Notes under the pieces: model-generated
Database searches by the model: none
What the model saw: only the letters and a program-made list of their open reading frames with translations
Told to the model about the DNA's origin: nothing
Shown: one piece after another, positions 60,001-64,000 of the stretch
Layout of the letters: each line of letters starts with the position of its first letter
Position numbering within the stretch: the stretch's first letter is position 1
DNA from: Elmis aenea
Lineage: Eukaryota > Arthropoda > Insecta > Coleoptera > Elmidae
Assembly: GCA_947652605.1 (NCBI GenBank)
Contig: OX393579.1
Coordinates: forward strand, 20,419,674-20,483,673
Direction of reading: 5' to 3'
Length of the DNA: 64,000 nt
Program-made: the position numbers and the translations under genes

Positions 60001-63000
60001 TTTGGTAAACTAATCGCATTTACTACAGATTTTGTATTTTCATCGTAATTTTTATTTAAAAAAGTTTTTTAAAAAACGGTTTTTTATTATTTTGGTTAAA
60101 GGTTACCGTTTTTTTTTGCCTTTAAAAATAACGGTTTCGGTTAAAAATCACTTTTTCTGACCAAAAAAAAAAAAATTGACTATCGTTTGACATTTAAGTT
60201 GACCTTGAAAAAATATGAAATCCAATTCAGTTTTTAGTATTTGAGGAGACATTTCATTTAGTTTTTTGTTCACCAAAATCGGACCACAAATAACGGAGTT
60301 ACAGCTTGCGGCGTTTTTTGTGTGACACCCTGTATATCTTAGGCTATCTTTGAGCTTAACTCGCCTGTGTTATCAGATCTTTTTTATATAACTTTCCATT
60401 TTGGCTCTACTGACGAAAAATGAAATTTCAGCAATTTTGAAAATTTACTATAACTTCTTTATTTTATAAAAACAGAACTAAACTTTATGCAAGTTTTTTA
60501 TAAAAAATTGTATTCTTAATTTTAAAAAAATTTAAAATTTGTTAACGACCTTGATTTTTGAGATATGAAGTAAACTAATTTTTTGAAGGGAAACCCTAAT
60601 AGGCTATGACTTGATATAAAAGAGCATTTTTTAGCTTTCAAAAATTTATAATTTTTATATTTGTTGCCAAAAATAATTGAGATATGGCTAATTTTGTGAA
60701 AGTTGTATTATCAAAGTTTGCCATAAATTTGTAAACAAGTAATGTTTACAATTAATAAAACCCTAAACGTCATTTCCAAGTAAATTTTGCAGCAGCCACT
60801 AAGTTTTTACCACTTACAATGCAAACTTCTAACATACTAAACTTTTCAGTCTTCAAATTAAGTCATGTTCACAATACCACAATAAACAGTTATAAAATAC
60901 AAAAAAATACACAGACTTGCTTATAATTTACTTGGATATGACGTTTAGTTGATTATTAATTGCAAACATCACTTGTTTACGAATTCATGGCAAATTGTGA
61001 TAATAAAATTTTCACAAAATTAGCCATACTTCGGTTAGTTTTTGCAACAAATAATAAAAAAAATGTCTTTAAAAAGCTAAAAAGAGGCTCTTTCATGTAA
61101 AGCAGTGGTGCCCAACCTTGAACTGGGCTCGAGCTAATTTCGAATTTAAAAATTTTAGGCGAGCCACATGGGTATAATATATTTTGATTTTAATATTTTA
61201 ATTTTAAATGTTTTAATGCACAAACTATAAAAATTTGTAATATGTTAAACAAAATAAGGCACATCAAAAGTTGTCGCGAGCCACATCAAAAGGTGTCGCG
61301 AGCAACATGTTGCTCGCAAGCAACGGGTTGGGCACCACTGATGTAAAGTCATGGTCTACTAAGGTTTCCATTTAAAAAAGTATAAGTTTACCTCATATCT
61401 CAAAAATTAAGGTTGTCAGAAAAAAATTCATATGTTTTTAAATTAAGCATAAAACCGTTTAAAAGAAACCTGTATAACCAGGGGTTTGGAGCGGAGCGCG
61501 GAGCTGGAGCGCGGAGTAGTGGAGCAATGGGTTTTTGCCCGGAGCGGGAGCGGAGCCCGGAGCAAATAATTTTGATTGCTCCACTGCTCCACTTCACTAT
61601 TATAAACTACAATTATTATTTTTTAAATTTTTTTTATTTTTTTTTCTCATGGGTATAGTATTTAATAAAATTATAAATAAACTAAATTTGATTTTTTTGG
61701 AGGCAAAATTATTATAATGTAACTTTTCTGAATATTAATTTTCATTATTTTGTATTTGAATTTTGAAAAATTTTAAAGAACTTTTTTTTTTAACTTTTGA
61801 AGATCAATAATTGGTTCATTTATTTAACTTCACTTGTTTCTTAGGGTCAAATATTGTAATTTTTGGTCCATTTGCACATATCTCATAAAATTTTAGCCTT
61901 GTTTTTAAAAACAAATTTTTAAATAAAAAAATGATTTTATTAATATTCGGAGCGCGGAGCGGAGCGGGAGCGGAGCGTGAGCAGGCATCTTGATGCCGGA
62001 GCGGAGCGGAGCGGAGCAACTAAAAAATTGGACTGCTCCAAACCCCTGTGTATAACATTGAGTTCAATTATAAAGAAGTTGCACCATATTTTCAATAACG
62101 TTGAAATCATTTTATATCTGTAGTGCAAAAAAAAATTATCTGATAATACAGGTGCATTTATCTCAAAAAAATAACCAGAGACACACATGTCAGATTTTTT
62201 CTAACTATTATGGTAACCGAGATACCCCGTAAAGCATTCCAATATTGTCTGTCGTGTACAGGGACAGGGCGGACCAAATTCGAATGTTTTATGGGGTATC
62301 TCGGTTATGGTAATAGTAAAAATCTGATATTGTGCTCTTAGGCTATTTTTTTGAGAAAAGAACATTTATGTAAACAGATTTTTTATATCGCTTTCCATTT
62401 TGGCATTACATACGAAAAATAAAATTTCATCATTTTTGAAAATTTACTATAAATTCTTTATTTATTAAAATAGAACAAAATGTTATTAAGGTTTTTTTAT
62501 ACAGATTTTTATATCTAATTTTAAAACAAAATTAATTTTTTTTAAAGACCCTGAGATATGAAGTACTTATATTTTTTTAAATAGAAACCCTAGTTGACTT
62601 TATATGAAAGAGAATTTTTTGCTTTTCAAAAATATATATATTTGTTTATGAAATTAATTACTCATTGTAGCTCATTGTGTAAACTGCGATGATTAAACAT
62701 ATTAAATTTGATGTGCTTATTGACAAAGATCTTAAATTATCTGTTTTAATGCTTTTATTTTTACTGTAGTTATATGTTTTTAAATTTTTGTTTCATAATT
62801 TTATCAATTATTTCTTAGACTTCAAACGGCACCGTGTTATCTTAAAAAACAAGTTTTATTCTAATGTCACAGCCCATTGTGATTTATTATTTTAATTGGT
62901 ATGATTTTTAAACAATTAAATGTCATTTTGTACTGTACAAAATTATTTATAACTTATTTAAAAAAAATTTACTATTAACAGCTGTTAGGAAGAGATTTAA

Positions 63001-63974
63001 AATATGGCCGTATCATTATTTTTGACCATATTAAATTGTCATAAAATTTTAAAAGTTGTTCTATTAAAAAAAACTACTTTTATGCCATTTAAGTGACTTT
63101 GTGTCTGTTACGACTTAAAGATTGTCAACGTTGAATCTTTAATTTCAATCACACTGTGTGTTTTAATTTGTTTTTTATTTTAAATTTTTTTATTTATCAT
63201 TAATGGTTGTTTGTAGGTGGTGAATTAAAACCCAAAATAGAGGACATTGTATTGCCTGACACCCATCCAAAGAGTTTGGCGGAATTAGAAATCAAAATAG
63301 GTGAATCAGCAGGAGCGTGCATTAAAGCATACAATAAAGCAATATTTGCTTTAAAATCATACAACCAAGACGTCCAGGAAGTTGTGGAAGATTCAGTGGA
63401 TCATTTAGATCCAAAAATATGGGAGTCTCTGAGAGTTAAAAGTAAAAGCAAAGATGATGCAATTCGAGAAGCACAAAAACACGGCAAGGAAGCCATGGAG
63501 CAAATAAACACATTTAAAGAACACCTGAACACCACTGATTTGAAAGCTCCTCAAGCCGTCCGTGATCAAGCGCAGCGTAACGTCGCACAAGTTGTGGAGG
63601 ACATCCAAAACGCTAGGAGAAACCTGGAAACGGAAACTAAATTAGCAAGCGTTACAGAAAAATATTGGAAGAAAGTAGAGGAAGCAAGGTTACATTTTAT
63701 TGATGAGTTACAAATACTGTTCCCATCCATCAATGTTAGCGAAAAAAAATTGGAGTTGGCACCAGCGGAACTGGACCTGTTTGTGTTACACGCTTTTTCG
63801 AATATCTTGTTTTATCAGAAAGAACTTAGCAAAGCAGAGATTCTTACCGAACAAAAAATCAAATTAGCACTTGATTCGGCCAGAAAGAGCGGAAAAGATA
63901 CGTTAAGTCCAGCTCAAATCGACCAACAAATAGAAAAAGAAAAGAGACAGCTGGAACTTGATTATGAAAAGAAG
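56969..63974 (+). CDS. Mic60: MICOS subunit Mic60 (mitofilin), 5' part, truncated by window end
   Basis: Coding pieces: 56969-57013, 57280 to about 57606 or 57652, about 57675-57884, and 63217-63974; more exons lie beyond the window. The N-terminus MYRIVRRIPIHGIAK plus CKPVRHYSSKEKS is a mitochondrial presequence. TIGAFALVGGATIGYAKHD is the single membrane-spanning segment, followed by PEFREW, which aligns with the YAKWDSHFRE region of human MIC60. The 63.2-kb exon encodes the long alpha-helical/coiled-coil part (KAYNKAIFALKSYNQDVQ, NARRNLETETKLASVTEKY, QKIKLALDSARKSGKD). The C-terminal mitofilin domain is not in the window. Role: inner-membrane scaffold of crista junctions. Two oddities: a reading-frame change near 57.6-57.7 kb, and incompatible phases between 57884 and 63217, which imply a missed exon. 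Confidence 0.88.
57280..57652 (+). CDS. Mic60: Mic60 exon 2 (presequence end and transmembrane segment)
   Basis: It encodes KYTRTSKVCKPVRHYSSKEK, a proline/serine linker, the glycine-rich hydrophobic segment (57391-57450) and GYAKHDPEFREWLIIKAPF. The frame stops at 57661. The 3' boundary is uncertain: a GTTAAG at 57607 would give a 68-nt intron ending at AG 57674 that restores the downstream frame, while GTATGT at 57653 leaves too little room for an intron. Confidence 0.82.
57675..57884 (+). CDS. Mic60: Mic60 linker exon in a shifted frame
   Basis: The reading frame KLAFVTNSIYPPAPSAAFGP, then PEETYAEIRIERKDS, continues in a different phase directly downstream of exon 2 and ends at a consensus GTAAGT donor (57885). 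The proline-rich then charged composition fits the poorly conserved linker that follows the Mic60 membrane segment. The start is inferred from the AG at 57673-57674; a sequence error or true frameshift is the alternative. Confidence 0.6.
58264..59300. mobile_element. Foldback element with ~430-bp arms, TATA at both ends
   Basis: CCGGGTGGTGCATTTTTCGA at 58264 pairs with TCGAAAAATGCATCACCCTG at 59281-59300. TATA flanks both sides. The arms pair almost continuously to about 58700 / 58850 (for example GTTGAGAATCTAGAAAGAAA at 58362 with its complement near 59185). The loop is only about 150 bp. Confidence 0.88.
59369..60335. mobile_element. Foldback nested in the 59305-62255 element
   Basis: GGGTGTCACACAAAAAACGC pairs with GCGTTTTTTGTGTGACACCC (60311-60330), and ATTTAAGTTGACC-type arms follow. 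TATA-like repeats flank it. The apex is at about 59735, where ATCAACAAATATCATTTAAA pairs with its complement. Its right arm is broken by a family A hAT-like MITE at 59800. Confidence 0.8.
59800..60160 (+). repeat. hAT-like MITE of the ACCGGTTTT family A, copy 2 (right end lost)
   Basis: CAGGGCTCGAAACCGAAAAA starts at 59800, followed by GGTTAACGGTTAACCG and AACCGGTTTT words. The order matches the inverted copy at 17340-17656. The far terminus is missing, along with about 130 bp of the host foldback arm, so the insertion was followed by a deletion. Confidence 0.65.
61103..61340. mobile_element. Short hAT element, 8-bp duplication ATGTAAAG
   Basis: CAGTGGTGCCCAACC and GGTTGGGCACCACTG are perfect 15-bp TIRs. 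ATGTAAAG flanks both ends (61095-61102, 61341-61348). 238 bp. Subterminal GGGCTCGAGC and GTCGCGAGC words; no coding. Confidence 0.93.
61479..62048. mobile_element. Short hAT element built of GGAGC words, 8-bp duplication TGTATAAC
   Basis: CAGGGGTTTGGAGC at the left and GCTCCAAACCCCTG at the right are TIRs. TGTATAAC flanks both ends (61471-61478, 62049-62056). The two subterminal regions are tandem GGAGCGGAGCG. 570 bp; the overlapping open frames are shadows of the word repeats. Confidence 0.93.
62264..62650 (+). repeat. Direct copy of one arm of the 59305 foldback
   Basis: GCGGACCAAATTCGAATGTT, then GGGGTATCTCGGTT and CTTTCCATTTTGGC, repeat the left arm of the 59305 element (with 60340-60650) in the same orientation. 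It abuts that element, so arms are also arranged in tandem. Confidence 0.65.
63217..63974 (+). CDS. Mic60: Mic60 coiled-coil exon
   Basis: The acceptor TTTGTAG ends at 63216 and the exon opens GGELKPKIEDIVLPDTHP. About 250 residues of charged helical sequence follow, ending at a donor GTAAAA (63975, phase 0). The frame needs one base from the preceding exon, whereas the last visible upstream exon ends phase 0, so an exon of length 3n+1 is expected in between, or the acceptor is the AG at 63241-63242. Confidence 0.85.
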
Positions 63975-64000
63975 GTAAAACTCTAGGGATCGCTAATAAT

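Larger units (their letters stand above)
59305..62255. mobile_element. Large foldback hosting three nested insertions
   Basis: GGGGTATCTCGGTTACCATA (about 59327) pairs with TATGGTAACCGAGATACCCC (about 62209). The inner arms GGCTAATTTTGTGAAAG / CTTTTGTGAAAATT-type and CGTCATTTCCAAGTAAATT / AATTTACTTGGATATGACG pair around an apex near 60870. It is interrupted by another foldback (59369-60335) and two hAT elements (61103-61340, 61479-62048). Confidence 0.75.
57885..63216 (+). other. Mic60 intron filled with nested foldback elements
   Basis: From 58264 to about 62650 nearly every base belongs to palindromic repeats or to hAT elements inserted in them (listed separately). 57918-58259 and 62660-63200 are AT-rich and otherwise unremarkable. 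A small missing Mic60 exon is expected somewhere here, but I could not identify it. Confidence 0.6.

Noticed and set aside
61400..62188. Overlapping open frames rich in Arg, Ser, Ala and Pro
   Set aside because: They translate the GGAGC word arrays of the hAT element at 61479-62048 and are not genes.

Overview
The window looks like nuclear DNA of an insect or close arthropod relative: AT-rich, intron-containing, and dominated by DNA transposons and foldback repeats. I cannot fix the species from sequence. Only three host genes are secure, all in the right-hand 27 kb. They are a FAHD2-type fumarylacetoacetate hydrolase family gene (plus strand, four exons, first intron 14.6 kb), the mitochondrial ribosomal protein bL35m gene mRpL35 (minus strand, two exons), and the 5' part of Mic60/mitofilin (plus strand, running off the right edge). 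bL35m and Mic60 are certain mitochondrial proteins. The FAHD2 protein has a presequence-like N-terminus, so this is a small neighbourhood of genes for mitochondrial functions. mRpL35 and Mic60 are head to head with only 88 bp between start codons, a probable bidirectional promoter.

1-37 kb contains no host exon I can defend. It is a graveyard of transposons: hAT transposase relics (about 4.1-4.6, 19.3-19.9 and 34.75-34.87 kb), an internally deleted piggyBac element with TTAA duplications (13.0-14.0 kb), two short Helitrons inserted between A and T (10.9-11.2 and 14.3-14.9 kb), a mariner pseudogene (22.7-23.4 kb), the 3' end of a LINE (20.3-20.7 kb), a pogo/Tigger-like MITE (35.2 kb), a PIF/Harbinger-type MITE (15.0-15.2 kb), a foldback element with an inverted minisatellite (23.6-24.2 kb) and an inverted-repeat element whose arms both encode a hammerhead-ribozyme-like motif typical of Penelope-like elements (11.5-12.1 kb).

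37-54 kb is the FAHD2 gene. Its giant intron holds several nested palindromic elements, including a four-layer concentric palindrome at 47.4-48.9 kb and a 1.66-kb hairpin at 50.3-51.9 kb. 54-56 kb is a convergent intergenic spacer. 56-64 kb holds mRpL35 and the Mic60 5' exons. The last Mic60 intron contains a 4.4-kb tower of foldback elements with two intact short hAT insertions (each with a perfect 8-bp target duplication) and one truncated one.

The most unusual biology here is (1) repeated insertion of palindromic MITEs at the axis of older palindromes, (2) many unrelated hAT-like families each built from its own tandem subterminal word, and (3) the ribozyme-bearing inverted repeat. Coordinates of exons and target-site duplications were read directly from the sequence; family names rest on recognised protein motifs, terminal sequences and duplication lengths. 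No database search was possible.
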